A stretch of 64,000 nt of DNA from Cellvibrionales bacterium UBA4451 (lineage in GTDB: Bacteria > Pseudomonadota > Gammaproteobacteria > Pseudomonadales > Porticoccaceae), in NCBI GenBank assembly GCA_002390285.1, contig DGPB01000010.1:62001-126000 (forward strand). The letters are read 5' to 3'. Positions 7,377 through 15,447 of the stretch are shown one piece after another; within the stretch, counting starts at the first letter, position 1, and every line of letters begins with the position of its first letter. A model generated the notes under the pieces. It worked only from the letters and a program-made list of their open reading frames with translations, was not told the origin of the DNA and did not search any database. Position numbers and translations under genes: made by a program.

Positions 7377-8075
7377 GTGGTAGCGGGAAAGGTTTTTTCA
7401 TATTCAGTAGCCATGTTGGTGAGCATCGTAATTCATGCTCTCGTTATAGCCATGCTGATCGTTCAGTGGGAGCCAGAAAAGAGTGCGAGGAAAACGGCCC
7501 CGCCAAAGTATGTTCAAGCCAAACTGATACAGATGGAGGAAAAAGCTAAACCTAAACCTAAACCCAAAGCAAAGCCCAAGCCCAAAGCAAAGCCTAAGGC
7601 AAAACCCAAGCCTAAGCCTAAGGCTAAACCCAAGCCCAAGGTAAAACCTAAGCCTAAAGCAAAGCCGAAGGTTGAGCCCACGCCGACACCGCAGCCTGAT
7701 AACCAGCAGTTGGAGCAGAACCTGGCGAGTGCGTTAGCTGATGAGGAGGAGTTTCTGGTTGCGGAGAATGATGAGCAGCTGGCGAGTAGCTATTCAGCCT
7801 ATATTTTTGAGCGAGTTGCTGGAAATTGGAATCGCCCACCCAGTGCCCGTCGGGGAATGGAGGTGGAGTTACTGATACAGTTGGTTCCTACGGGTCAGGT
7901 GGTCAGTGTGATGATATCAAAATCCAGTGGTAACGCGGCATTTGACCGTTCAGCTGAACAGGCAGTGCAGAAGGCGGGTAGATTCGATAAATTAAAGGAG
8001 CTCCCACCCCGGGTGTTTGAAGATTATTTTCGTAAACTGCGGTTGGTTTTTCGTCCGGAAGATTTAAGGTTATAG
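7377..8075 (+). CDS. tolA: Tol-Pal spanning protein TolA (short, Lys/Pro-rich)
   Basis: A 232-residue single-pass inner-membrane protein that reaches across the periplasm to Pal/TolB. The GTG at 7377 is the only start that keeps the whole membrane helix (about residues 8-29) and its leader; its ribosome site is weak. Residues 56-99 are an almost pure Lys-Pro-Ala array (KPKPKAKPKPKAKPK type), then a Pro/Thr linker. The C-terminal TonB/TolA domain (about 145-232) has YIFERVAGNWNRP and SAEQAVQKAGRF. E. coli TolA is about 420 residues with a long Ala/Lys/Glu helix, so this one is markedly short and TonB-like in its middle part. Confidence 0.9.
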   Translation: MVAGKVFSYSVAMLVSIVIHALVIAMLIVQWEPEKSARKTAPPKYVQAKLIQMEEKAKPKPKPKAKPKPKAKPKAKPKPKPKAKPKPKVKPKPKAKPKVEPTPTPQPDNQQLEQNLASALADEEEFLVAENDEQLASSYSAYIFERVAGNWNRPPSARRGMEVELLIQLVPTGQVVSVMISKSSGNAAFDRSAEQAVQKAGRFDKLKELPPRVFEDYFRKLRLVFRPEDLRL

Positions 8076-8078
8076 ATA

Positions 8079-8120
8079 GTGAGAAAATTAATATGAGAAA
8101 GCTGACGTGAGAAAACTAGG
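8079..8120 (+). repeat. Triplicated 14-bp unit making overlapping mini-ORFs at the tolB start
   Basis: Three tandem 14-bp units run GTGAGAAAATTAAT (8079), ATGAGAAAGCTGAC (8093) and GTGAGAAAACTAGG (8107). Each starts with a start codon. Unit 1 encodes MRKLI then TGA; unit 2 MRKLT then TGA; unit 3 is the true tolB start, MRKLG. The stop of each mini-ORF overlaps the next start (ATGA at 8093-8096, GTGA at 8107-8110). The only good Shine-Dalgarno, TTAAGG in the end of tolA, is placed for unit 1. Units 1 and 3 match at 11 of 14 bases. A chain of coupled re-initiation is inferred. Confidence 0.7.
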
Positions 8121-9393
8121 CGCTACCCTCAGTCTTTACCTGTTCACTCTGGTATTTCCATTGTCTGGTATTGCAGAGTTAACCATAGAGATTACCCATG
8201 GGGTGGATAACCCAAGTCGTATTGCCATACCCCCCATTACCCAGGCTGGGCAAGCTCTACCAGAAGATATTAGTAAGATTGTATCGGCTGACTTGGAGCG
8301 AAGTGGTCTGTTTATGCCCCTTCCCCGTCGTGATATGTTGTCGTTTCCATCTACAGCAAAAGAGGTCTATTACCGAGATTGGCGAATACTGGGTGCCGAA
8401 TACTTGGTGGTAGGTAAGGCTGTCAATCAGTCGGGGCGTTATCAGATCAGTTTTAGTCTGATGGAGGTTCACGGCGAACGAAAATTATTTACTAAAGTCG
8501 TGGAAGGCCCAGCTACACAGCTTCGAGATTTGGCTCATTATATTAGCGACCAGGTTTATCAGGCAGTGACGGGAATCCCAGGTGCATTTTCAACACGAGT
8601 AGCCTACGTCACAGCCGTACCTGTCAATGGCAAGATGACCTTTCAGCTGATGGTTGCAGATGTGGATGGTGCTCGGGAGCGGCTGTTACTTGATTCGAAG
8701 CAGCCGATTATGTCACCGGCGTGGTCGCCGGATGCGACGGAGCTCGTTTATGTTTCATTTGAAACGGGGCGTCCGGCCATTTTTCGACAGAAGCTAGCGA
8801 CTGCAGCCCGTGAACAGTTAACCAATTTTAGAGGATTAAATGGAGCACCGTCTTGGTCGCCAAATGGTAAGACGTTAGCATTGGTTCTCTCTAAGGATGG
8901 AAATCCTGAGATTTATACTTATGAGTTGTCGACTCGAAAATTCACCCGCAGAACCACTCACTTTGCTATCGATACCGAGCCAAACTGGACACCGGATGGA
9001 AAGTCGCTTATTTTCACTTCTGATAGGGGGGGTACCCCACAAATTTACAAGCTAGCCATTGCCACAGGGCGGGTAGAACGCTTAACCTTCAGGGGGTCGT
9101 ATAATGCTAGGCCAAGGCTTGCTTCTGATGGCCGAACGTTGGTGATGGTACATCGTGATAACGGTAGTTTTCATATTGCGTCACAAGATTTGGTCACCGG
9201 AGACCTTAGAGTTCTAACACAAACGTATCTGGATGAATCTCCAACAGTTGCACCTAACGGTGCGATGCTGCTGTATGCCACTAAGCAGGGCAATAAGGGG
9301 GTGTTGGCTGCGGTATCATTAGATGCAGGAGTGAAGTTTTTACTGCCGGCAAGGCGAGGCGATGTACGCGAACCGGCATGGTCGCCAAAATAA
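8107..9393 (+). CDS. tolB: Tol-Pal periplasmic beta-propeller TolB
   Basis: A 428-residue periplasmic protein with an N-terminal signal peptide (residues 1-24, ending GIAELTIEI). An N-terminal TolB domain is followed by a six-bladed propeller whose blades repeat the SPAWSPDAT, GAPSWSPNGKTLAL, TEPNWTPDGKSLIFTSDRGG pattern and end with REPAWSPK. It binds Pal and is displaced by TolA. The start is GTG at 8107, in the third copy of a repeated start segment (see 8079-8120). Pal follows after 76 bases. Confidence 0.96.
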   Translation: MRKLGATLSLYLFTLVFPLSGIAELTIEITHGVDNPSRIAIPPITQAGQALPEDISKIVSADLERSGLFMPLPRRDMLSFPSTAKEVYYRDWRILGAEYLVVGKAVNQSGRYQISFSLMEVHGERKLFTKVVEGPATQLRDLAHYISDQVYQAVTGIPGAFSTRVAYVTAVPVNGKMTFQLMVADVDGARERLLLDSKQPIMSPAWSPDATELVYVSFETGRPAIFRQKLATAAREQLTNFRGLNGAPSWSPNGKTLALVLSKDGNPEIYTYELSTRKFTRRTTHFAIDTEPNWTPDGKSLIFTSDRGGTPQIYKLAIATGRVERLTFRGSYNARPRLASDGRTLVMVHRDNGSFHIASQDLVTGDLRVLTQTYLDESPTVAPNGAMLLYATKQGNKGVLAAVSLDAGVKFLLPARRGDVREPAWSPK

Positions 9394-9469
9394 CTTCTCT
9401 GGTAACAAAAAGAAATTATTACTACTATAGATTGATAACCTCCCACTACATATAGGATAGGAGAACACA

Positions 9470-9979
9470 ATGAAGACCCAACTACTCAAATATGGCGTAA
9501 TGGCTACATTCCTGACAGCTCTACTTGCTGGTTGCTCCAGCACTGATACTACGGATACCTCCAGTGCGGGGGGCGCAGCATCTGTACCTGGCAATCAGGT
9601 GTCCACTGGCACTGCAGGTTCTGGCGGTATCAGTGGTTCTTCGCTGGATTCAGATAGCTCTGTTGCACGTGTTTTCTACTTCGAGTTTGATAAAGCTATT
9701 CTTAACTCAGAAGCTCGTGCTGCCCTGCGTATCCACGCGCAAACGCTTCGTGCAAACCCCGTTAATATACGTCTGGAAGGACATGCAGATGAGCGCGGTA
9801 CTCGTGAATACAATATGGCGTTGGGTGAGCGTCGTGGTAACTCAGCTAGAGACTTTCTCGTTCAAGAAGGTGTCAATGGAGCATTGATTGAAGTGATTAG
9901 CTATGGGGAAGAAAGCCCTGCTTCAGTCGATAGCAATGAAGAGTCTTGGGCGCTGAATCGCCGCGTTGAACTGAAATAA
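9470..9979 (+). CDS. pal: Peptidoglycan-associated lipoprotein Pal
   Basis: A 169-residue outer-membrane lipoprotein. The signal peptide ends in the lipobox LLAG-C22. A Ser/Gly/Thr-rich linker (23-60) precedes the OmpA-like peptidoglycan-binding domain with FYFEFDKAILNSEARAAL, LEGHADERGTREYN and ALNRRVEL; the Asp and Arg of the binding site are present. Strong ribosome site ATAGGAG. A terminator follows at 10010, so cpoB may be partly uncoupled from the tol genes. Confidence 0.97.
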   Translation: MKTQLLKYGVMATFLTALLAGCSSTDTTDTSSAGGAASVPGNQVSTGTAGSGGISGSSLDSDSSVARVFYFEFDKAILNSEARAALRIHAQTLRANPVNIRLEGHADERGTREYNMALGERRGNSARDFLVQEGVNGALIEVISYGEESPASVDSNEESWALNRRVELK

Positions 9980-10009
9980 GTCGTACTGCCAGACTTTTTG
10001 AGTATTCCC

Positions 10010-10041
10010 GTCCGGTTCTGGAAACAGTGCCGGACGTTTTT
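10010..10041 (+). terminator. Rho-independent terminator after pal
   Basis: GTCCGG (10010-10015) pairs with CCGGAC (10030-10035), with an inner CTG-GAAA-CAG hairpin, followed by GTTTTTGCTTTT. It sits 30 bases after the pal stop and may attenuate read-through into cpoB. Confidence 0.8.
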
Positions 10042-10108
10042 GCTTTTGTATGATGGATTGTTGCCTTAAGGGTACAGTCTAAGGTTGGCCTAAATTTATT
10101 CAATTAGG

Positions 10109-10879
10109 ATGTTTGCTCGTATGCGTATACAAGCTGGCTCGGTGTTTTTTGGTCTCTTTCTATCGATCTCTGCTCAGGCTGCCGCTCCCGTTGAGGAGAT
10201 TGGCGTTCAGCCAGCACGGCCTGTTAATGCAGTGCCCCAGGCTCCTCTGCCTGCGGCGCTGCCTCAGACAAGTGATGTGCACTACCAGCTACAACTCCTA
10301 CAGGACGAGATTAGAACCTTACGCGGCATGGTAGAAGAGTTGAATTACGAGGTCAGTCAGTTGAAAGCGAGGCAAATGGATGACTATATGGATATTGACC
10401 GCCGCCTCAGTGCTATCTCGGCGGGTGGTGCCGCAAGCCCTGTTCGGTCTTCTTCAGCTAAGGTTGTGGGTACATCTGGTGACGCGGGTAGTGTTCCTGC
10501 CGCAGTCGCTTCCGATGAAGCAGAACATTATAGTCATGCCTATAATCAGCTGAAAGCTGGAAAAATTACAGAATCTATTGCTCTCTTCAAAGAACACAAT
10601 GCTAAATATCCGAATGGAAAATACGTAGCCAATTCGTATTACTGGTTGGGTGAGATTTATGTGTTACAAGGCCAATTAGAGCCGGCTCGTCAATCTTTTT
10701 CGATGGTAGTGGATAATTACCCTGCTCATCGAAAAGCGTCGGATTCAACATTTAAGCTAGGGCAGGTTTATTATTTGCTCGGTGATAAAGCCAAGGCCAA
10801 GGCGCTACTGGACAAGGCGGCGGAGGGTAATGACAATTCAGCAAGATTGGCTCGTAGTTATCTGAAAGAGAACTTTTAG
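10109..10879 (+). CDS. cpoB: Cell division coordinator CpoB (YbgF)
   Basis: A periplasmic Tol-Pal partner that coordinates peptidoglycan synthesis with outer-membrane constriction. It has a signal peptide (FFGLFLSISAQA), a coiled-coil segment (about residues 55-95, YQLQLLQDEIRTLRGMVEEL) and C-terminal tetratricopeptide repeats (SHAYNQLKAGKITESIALF, NSYYWLGEIYVLQG, KLGQVYYLLGDKAKA). ATG 10109 directly abuts the TTAGGA ribosome site, so the in-frame ATG at 10121 is the likelier start; both keep the signal peptide. Length (252-256) is normal. Confidence 0.93.
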   Translation: MFARMRIQAGSVFFGLFLSISAQAAAPVEEIGVQPARPVNAVPQAPLPAALPQTSDVHYQLQLLQDEIRTLRGMVEELNYEVSQLKARQMDDYMDIDRRLSAISAGGAASPVRSSSAKVVGTSGDAGSVPAAVASDEAEHYSHAYNQLKAGKITESIALFKEHNAKYPNGKYVANSYYWLGEIYVLQGQLEPARQSFSMVVDNYPAHRKASDSTFKLGQVYYLLGDKAKAKALLDKAAEGNDNSARLARSYLKENF

Positions 10880-10973
10880 TTCTGAACTCTTGATTACATT
10901 CCTTCGTACAAGAGTCCCGAAGATTGTCTTTTTCGGTTAGACTGCGCGCTTTACGCTGTTCAGTTTCTATCCC

Positions 10974-11624
10974 ATGGATCAATCAATTCTTCGTATCACC
11001 GAAATTTTTTATTCTCTACAAGGAGAATCATCTAATGTGGGCCTCCCGACAGTATTTGTACGCCTAACAGGCTGCCCATTACGCTGCCATTATTGTGATA
11101 CAGAATATGCCTTTTATGGCGGTGAACGCCAATCAATAACAGCTGTTATTGAAAAGGTAGCAAGCTTTAAGGCCGTTCAGGTCTGTGTGACAGGAGGCGA
11201 GCCTTTAGCGCAAAAAGCTTGTATACCTTTGATGGAAGCGCTGTGCGATCAAGGGTATCAAGTGTCCCTTGAAACGTCAGGTGCGTTATCTGTCGCAGAA
11301 GTGGACCCTCGGGTTGTCAAAGTGCTAGATTTGAAAACGCCCGCTTCTGGTGAGGTGAGTCGTAATCTTTACGAGAACATGGCCTACCTCCAGTCTAGTG
11401 ATCAGGTGAAGTTCGTTATCTGTGATAGGCAGGATTACGAGTGGGCTAGACTCAAAATAGATGAGTTGAAGCTAGCCGACAAAGTTGAAAACATTCTGTT
11501 TTCTCCTAGTGTTGGCCAGCAGAATGCCACTGAGTTGGCTGAGTGGATATTGGCTGATCACCTTCAGGTGCGATTTCAACTCCAGTTACACAAGATATTA
11601 TGGAATGACGAGCCGGGACATTAA
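10974..11624 (+). CDS. queE: 7-carboxy-7-deazaguanine synthase QueE
   Basis: A 216-residue radical-SAM enzyme that turns carboxy-tetrahydropterin into 7-carboxy-7-deazaguanine on the route to queuosine. The iron-sulfur cysteines are C34, C38 and C41 in LTGCPLRCHYCDTEYAF, preceded by the substrate loop FYSLQGESSNVGLP and followed by VCVTGGEPLAQ. The next gene, queC, catalyses the next step and begins 6 bases later. No preQ1-type aptamer is evident in the 94-base leader. Confidence 0.95.
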   Translation: MDQSILRITEIFYSLQGESSNVGLPTVFVRLTGCPLRCHYCDTEYAFYGGERQSITAVIEKVASFKAVQVCVTGGEPLAQKACIPLMEALCDQGYQVSLETSGALSVAEVDPRVVKVLDLKTPASGEVSRNLYENMAYLQSSDQVKFVICDRQDYEWARLKIDELKLADKVENILFSPSVGQQNATELAEWILADHLQVRFQLQLHKILWNDEPGH

Positions 11625-11630
11625 GTAGCA

Positions 11631-12320
11631 ATGAACGATCCTGATAAAAAAGCGGTGGTGTTGGTATCTGGTGGTCTTGATTCCACTACCGTGTTGGCAT
11701 TGGCCCGAGAGCAAGGGTATCGCTGTTATACCCTCAGCTTTGACTATGGTCAGCGGTCTCATGCAGAGCTGGCGGCCGCTAGACGAGTTTCGACATTGAT
11801 GGGCGCAGAAGAACACAAGGTGGTTATACTTGATCTGCGAACAATTGGTGGGTCTGCATTGACCGATGACAATATTGACGTCCCGGAAGAGGAAACTTCT
11901 GGGATTCCCGTCACCTATGTTCCAGCTCGCAACACGGTATTTCTTTCTATTGCGCTTGGCTGGGCTGAGGTGTTGGGTGCCCAGGATATTTTTATCGGTG
12001 TGAATGCGGTGGATTACTCCGGTTATCCTGATTGCCGCCTAGAATATATCGAAGCATTTGAGAAAATGGCCAACCTCGCCACAAAATCGAGTGTCGAGGG
12101 GCATTATCTCAGAATTAATAAGCCGCTGATCAATTTGACCAAGGCAGATATTATTCGCCAGGGTATTGAGGTTGGTGTGGACTACACACATACAGTGTCT
12201 TGTTACCAAGCTACAGAGGAAGGTTTGGCTTGTGGTAAGTGCGACAGTTGCCGTCTCAGAAAAATAGGATTTGAGCAAGTAGGTCTTGATGACCCCACCC
12301 GTTATGTCTTAGTCAAATAA
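11631..12320 (+). CDS. queC: 7-cyano-7-deazaguanine synthase QueC
   Basis: A 229-residue ATP-dependent enzyme that converts 7-carboxy-7-deazaguanine to preQ0. The PP-loop SGGLDS lies at residues 13-18. The C-terminal zinc site is CYQATEEGLACGKCDSCR. VPARNTVFLSIALGWAE and GVNAVDYSGYPDCR are family signatures. Coupled with queE. The queuosine genes between cpoB and tRNA-Lys follow the Pseudomonas-type order. Confidence 0.96.
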   Translation: MNDPDKKAVVLVSGGLDSTTVLALAREQGYRCYTLSFDYGQRSHAELAAARRVSTLMGAEEHKVVILDLRTIGGSALTDDNIDVPEEETSGIPVTYVPARNTVFLSIALGWAEVLGAQDIFIGVNAVDYSGYPDCRLEYIEAFEKMANLATKSSVEGHYLRINKPLINLTKADIIRQGIEVGVDYTHTVSCYQATEEGLACGKCDSCRLRKIGFEQVGLDDPTRYVLVK

Positions 12321-12367
12321 ACACTTGATTTTTAGTTGTCCATAAGTAAGATATGCGCCTCTTCTGA

Positions 12368-12443
12368 GGGCCGTTAGCTCAGTTGGTAGAGCAGTTGGCT
12401 TTTAACCAATTGGTCGCTGGTTCGAATCCAGCACGGCCCACCA
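12368..12443 (+). tRNA. tRNA-Lys (UUU)
   Basis: Full cloverleaf: acceptor arm GGGCCGT with ACGGCCC, D-loop TTAGCTCAGTTGGTAGAGC, anticodon stem GTTGG/CCAAT with loop CTTTTAA (anticodon TTT), T-arm CTGGTTCGAATCCAG, discriminator A and an encoded CCA (12441-12443). A tRNA-Lys between the pal-cpoB and nadA genes matches the E. coli and Pseudomonas arrangement. Confidence 0.97.
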
Positions 12444-12450
12444 AATTACA

Positions 12451-12480
12451 AAAAAAGCCTTCCTTGTGGAGGCTTTTTTT
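12451..12480 (+). terminator. Rho-independent terminator after tRNA-Lys
   Basis: AAAAAAGCCTTCC (12451-12463) pairs with GGAGGCTTTTTTT (12468-12480) around a short loop; one imperfect pair, long T-run. It begins seven bases after the encoded CCA. Confidence 0.9.
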
Positions 12481-12651
12481 GTGCGCAATACATTGGTCAG
12501 TTAAGATAAGTTTTTCATGGATACTATTTTGGTGAAGTGGGTAGCTCCCTGTCTCTATAGGCTGACGTCGAATTGTACGCGCTAGTGGATTGTCGGCTTA
12601 GCCAATCAGATATGGTAAAATTAAATTACTACGTATTATCGAACTTGTCTT

Positions 12652-13734
12652 ATGAATCAGTCTCACAAACTACAGATTGCAGAAGAGTCCACCCACCGGG
12701 ACGTGGTTGAGCAGTATTTGGGCCAGATTTACGATGAGCCTAAGTACACGCTCGAAGAGGAGGCAACGTATAAGGCTCGAATCAAGCAGCTTCTAAAAGA
12801 GAAGGATGCTGTCATTGTGGCCCATTACTACACTGATGAGGTTATTCAGCAGTTGGCGGAAGAGACCGGGGGGCTTGTTTCAGACTCATTGGAAATGGCG
12901 CGATTTGGGAATAGTCATCCGGCCACTACACTGATGGTGGCAGGGGTTAAATTTATGGGTGAGACTGCCAAAATTCTTACCCCAGAAAAAAAGGTTCTGA
13001 TGCCCACTCTGGAAGCAACTTGTTCTCTAGATATCGGTTGTCCGGCAGAGGACTTCAGTGCTTTTTGCGACCAGCACCCCGATCGTACCGTTGTCGTTTA
13101 CGCAAATACCTCAGCAGCTGTTAAGGCTCGAGCTGATTGGGTTGTTACTTCGAGTATCGCGCTGGATGTGGTGGATTACCTGGATAGTTGCGGTGAGAAA
13201 ATCCTGTGGGCACCTGATAAATATCTTGGAAGTTATGTTCAGAAAAAGACGGGTGCAGATATGCTCCTTTGGGATGGGAGTTGTATCGTACATGAAGAGT
13301 TTAAGTCGCAGGGTGTGGCCTACCTCAAGAGCGTTTACCCAGATGCTGCAGTATTAGTTCATCCTGAATCGCCTGAAGCCATGGTTGAGATTGCCGATGC
13401 GGTGGGTTCAACCTCTCAGCTGATCAAGGCGGCTCAAACACTACCAAACAAGCAAATGATAGTCGCGACTGATATTGGTATTTTCCACAAAATGCAGCAA
13501 GCAGCACCAGATAAAGAGCTGATGATCGCGCCCACTGCTGGAGAGGGTGCGACTTGCCGAAGCTGCGCCAGTTGTCCATGGATGGGTATGAATCATCTGA
13601 AAAATTTAATGGAGTCCCTGGAACAGGCCACCAATGAAATCCATGTTGACCCAGTAGTTGGGAGTATGGCTATGGTGTCGTTACAGCGAATGCTGGAGTT
13701 TCGTGAACTGCAATTGTCGGCAGAGCTGGGTTAA
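12652..13734 (+). CDS. nadA: Quinolinate synthase NadA
   Basis: A 360-residue [4Fe-4S] enzyme that condenses iminoaspartate with dihydroxyacetone phosphate in NAD synthesis. The three cluster cysteines are in LEATCSLDIGCPAED, WDGSCIVHEEF and GATCRSCASCPWMGMN. The first repeat VIVAHYYTDEVIQQLA and KFMGETAKIL are family hallmarks. Monocistronic, with about 170 bases of spacer after the tRNA terminator. No NadR-type site was identified. Confidence 0.96.
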   Translation: MNQSHKLQIAEESTHRDVVEQYLGQIYDEPKYTLEEEATYKARIKQLLKEKDAVIVAHYYTDEVIQQLAEETGGLVSDSLEMARFGNSHPATTLMVAGVKFMGETAKILTPEKKVLMPTLEATCSLDIGCPAEDFSAFCDQHPDRTVVVYANTSAAVKARADWVVTSSIALDVVDYLDSCGEKILWAPDKYLGSYVQKKTGADMLLWDGSCIVHEEFKSQGVAYLKSVYPDAAVLVHPESPEAMVEIADAVGSTSQLIKAAQTLPNKQMIVATDIGIFHKMQQAAPDKELMIAPTAGEGATCRSCASCPWMGMNHLKNLMESLEQATNEIHVDPVVGSMAMVSLQRMLEFRELQLSAELG

Positions 13735-13787
13735 AGTAAGGGTCAGGCTAAAAGGCTCCATGAGTTTTTATTACAAGCTGAGTCAGT

Positions 13788-15284
13788 TTATTTAAATAAC
13801 TCCTGCATTTTCTTTTCTTGTATGTCCACATCGCGTAGTTGCTGGTCAATAATGGCTGTTTGTTTGTAATCGTGAATCAGTAGCTTTCGAGCATAGCTAA
13901 GCTGATCTCGGGCTTGGTCGAATGCGCCATTAAGCATGAAGTATTGGGCGCGAGCCTTATGGACACCGGAAATATTGCCTGCTAGGCCTCGCACCTCAGC
14001 AAGTTGATACCAAACAAGGGGTGTGTTTTGACGACGTTGAGCAAGGTCTTTAAGAACGAGTTCTGATTCATAAAAACGATTAGCTTTGAGGTAGGTTTCG
14101 GCCAGAGACATTTGGAGAGGGTAGCTACCTGGATGGACTTTTAATATCTTTTTGGTCTTGCTGATAGCAAGATCAAACTTTTTTTCAGCCCTGTCCATCT
14201 CGATATCGCCGAGCAGGTAGGTTAACCGATCTGGCGACTTTTCTAATAGGCGGTTCAGAGAAAGCCTTGCTGCTGAATAATTTCCCTTAGCGCTTTGGGT
14301 CAAGGCCAGCCCGTATTGTGCAGCCTCCCTGTTGAGGCTGCTTCCATCTAATTCATGCTGAAATCGATTCAGGGAAACGCTTGGATTTTTGTCGATGGCG
14401 ATGATGGCTCTAATACGCATCAGGTGGTATTCGATATTATCCTGATACTGTTTTGGTGGGTACTGGCGAGCACGGTTACTAGCATCAGCCACCCGGTTTT
14501 CGGTAAGTGGGTGGGTGAGTAAAAATTCAGGGGGTTTGCTTCCAGTGTAACGAGTGTTTTTAAGCATTTGTTCGAACATGGCAGACATTCCATTCGGATC
14601 CATGCCTGCTTCGGCCATTGTTTGGATGCCAATGCGGTCAGCCTCTTGCTCGTTCTGACGGCTGTAGCGGAGCGTGCTATCCTGGCTTGCTGCCATGGTC
14701 CCGGTCATTGCTGCCATGCCCGCATCACCACCTGCGGTAACGGCTAAGACCAGGGCGCCCAACATTCCTGCCATGGTGGCTGCTGAGTTTCTTTTTTGTG
14801 TTTCTAGCCTGCGAGCAAAGTGTCGCTGGCTTAAGTGAGCAATTTCGTGAGACAGCACTGAAGACAATTGATCTTCGGATTTTGCATAGTTGAACAAGCC
14901 GGTATGAACACCAATAACCCCGCCAGGTACAGCGAAGGCATTCATTGAGGGATTGTTGATGGCAATAACTTCTAGCCTGTGATCCTGAAGCTGACTATGC
15001 AAGGATAGCTTGGAGATAAGCCTTTCCAGGTAGTTAAGTAATAATGTGTCGTTGGATTCATGAATTCGGCTGCGATAGGCCATCAGCCAGGCTCGTCCAA
15101 GTTCGTGTTCCTTTTGTGGGGAAACGATAGCGGAGGTGCTGTCTCCTAGTGAAGGTAGCTTGATGTTTGCACTCTGAGTGGAAACCGTTAGCACAGTAAG
15201 GGTCACAGCTATCAGGGTGTATCGATTGAAAAGTTTAAACAGCACGGTTAAGTAAGTCCTTAGGTAGGCAGTGATATAAGACAT
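13788..15284 (-). CDS. bepA: M48-family periplasmic metalloprotease with TPR repeats (BepA-like)
   Basis: A 498-residue protein with an N-terminal signal (hydrophobic stretch 24-38), the zinc motif HEIAH at 146-150, a downstream NEQEADRIG carrying the third zinc ligand, and C-terminal TPR-like helices. E. coli BepA (YfgC) has this architecture and quality-controls outer-membrane assembly with BAM. It is convergent with nadA and divergent from the permease gene. Assignment to BepA rather than a sibling such as LoiP rests on the TPR tail. The start is the first ATG; the N-region before the hydrophobic core is rather long. Confidence 0.85.
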   Translation of the reverse strand: MSYITAYLRTYLTVLFKLFNRYTLIAVTLTVLTVSTQSANIKLPSLGDSTSAIVSPQKEHELGRAWLMAYRSRIHESNDTLLLNYLERLISKLSLHSQLQDHRLEVIAINNPSMNAFAVPGGVIGVHTGLFNYAKSEDQLSSVLSHEIAHLSQRHFARRLETQKRNSAATMAGMLGALVLAVTAGGDAGMAAMTGTMAASQDSTLRYSRQNEQEADRIGIQTMAEAGMDPNGMSAMFEQMLKNTRYTGSKPPEFLLTHPLTENRVADASNRARQYPPKQYQDNIEYHLMRIRAIIAIDKNPSVSLNRFQHELDGSSLNREAAQYGLALTQSAKGNYSAARLSLNRLLEKSPDRLTYLLGDIEMDRAEKKFDLAISKTKKILKVHPGSYPLQMSLAETYLKANRFYESELVLKDLAQRRQNTPLVWYQLAEVRGLAGNISGVHKARAQYFMLNGAFDQARDQLSYARKLLIHDYKQTAIIDQQLRDVDIQEKKMQELFK

Positions 15285-15447
15285 TCTCTGATAATAACTA
15301 AGTCTATGACTGAATTCATGGGAATTAGTGCATTTTTAGTTTAAAAATGCGTCTGCTTCGAAAAGGTTGACGGCTTTTCTTGAAGCATACGCGCCGATTC
15401 CGTAATCTGCGCCATGGACGGTTGTATTGCCAGCGTTAGGAAATATT

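Noticed and set aside
10880..10973. preQ1 riboswitch upstream of queE
   Set aside because: No preQ1 aptamer-like stem-loop and A-rich tail is visible in this 94-base leader; only a weak hairpin at about 10917-10936.
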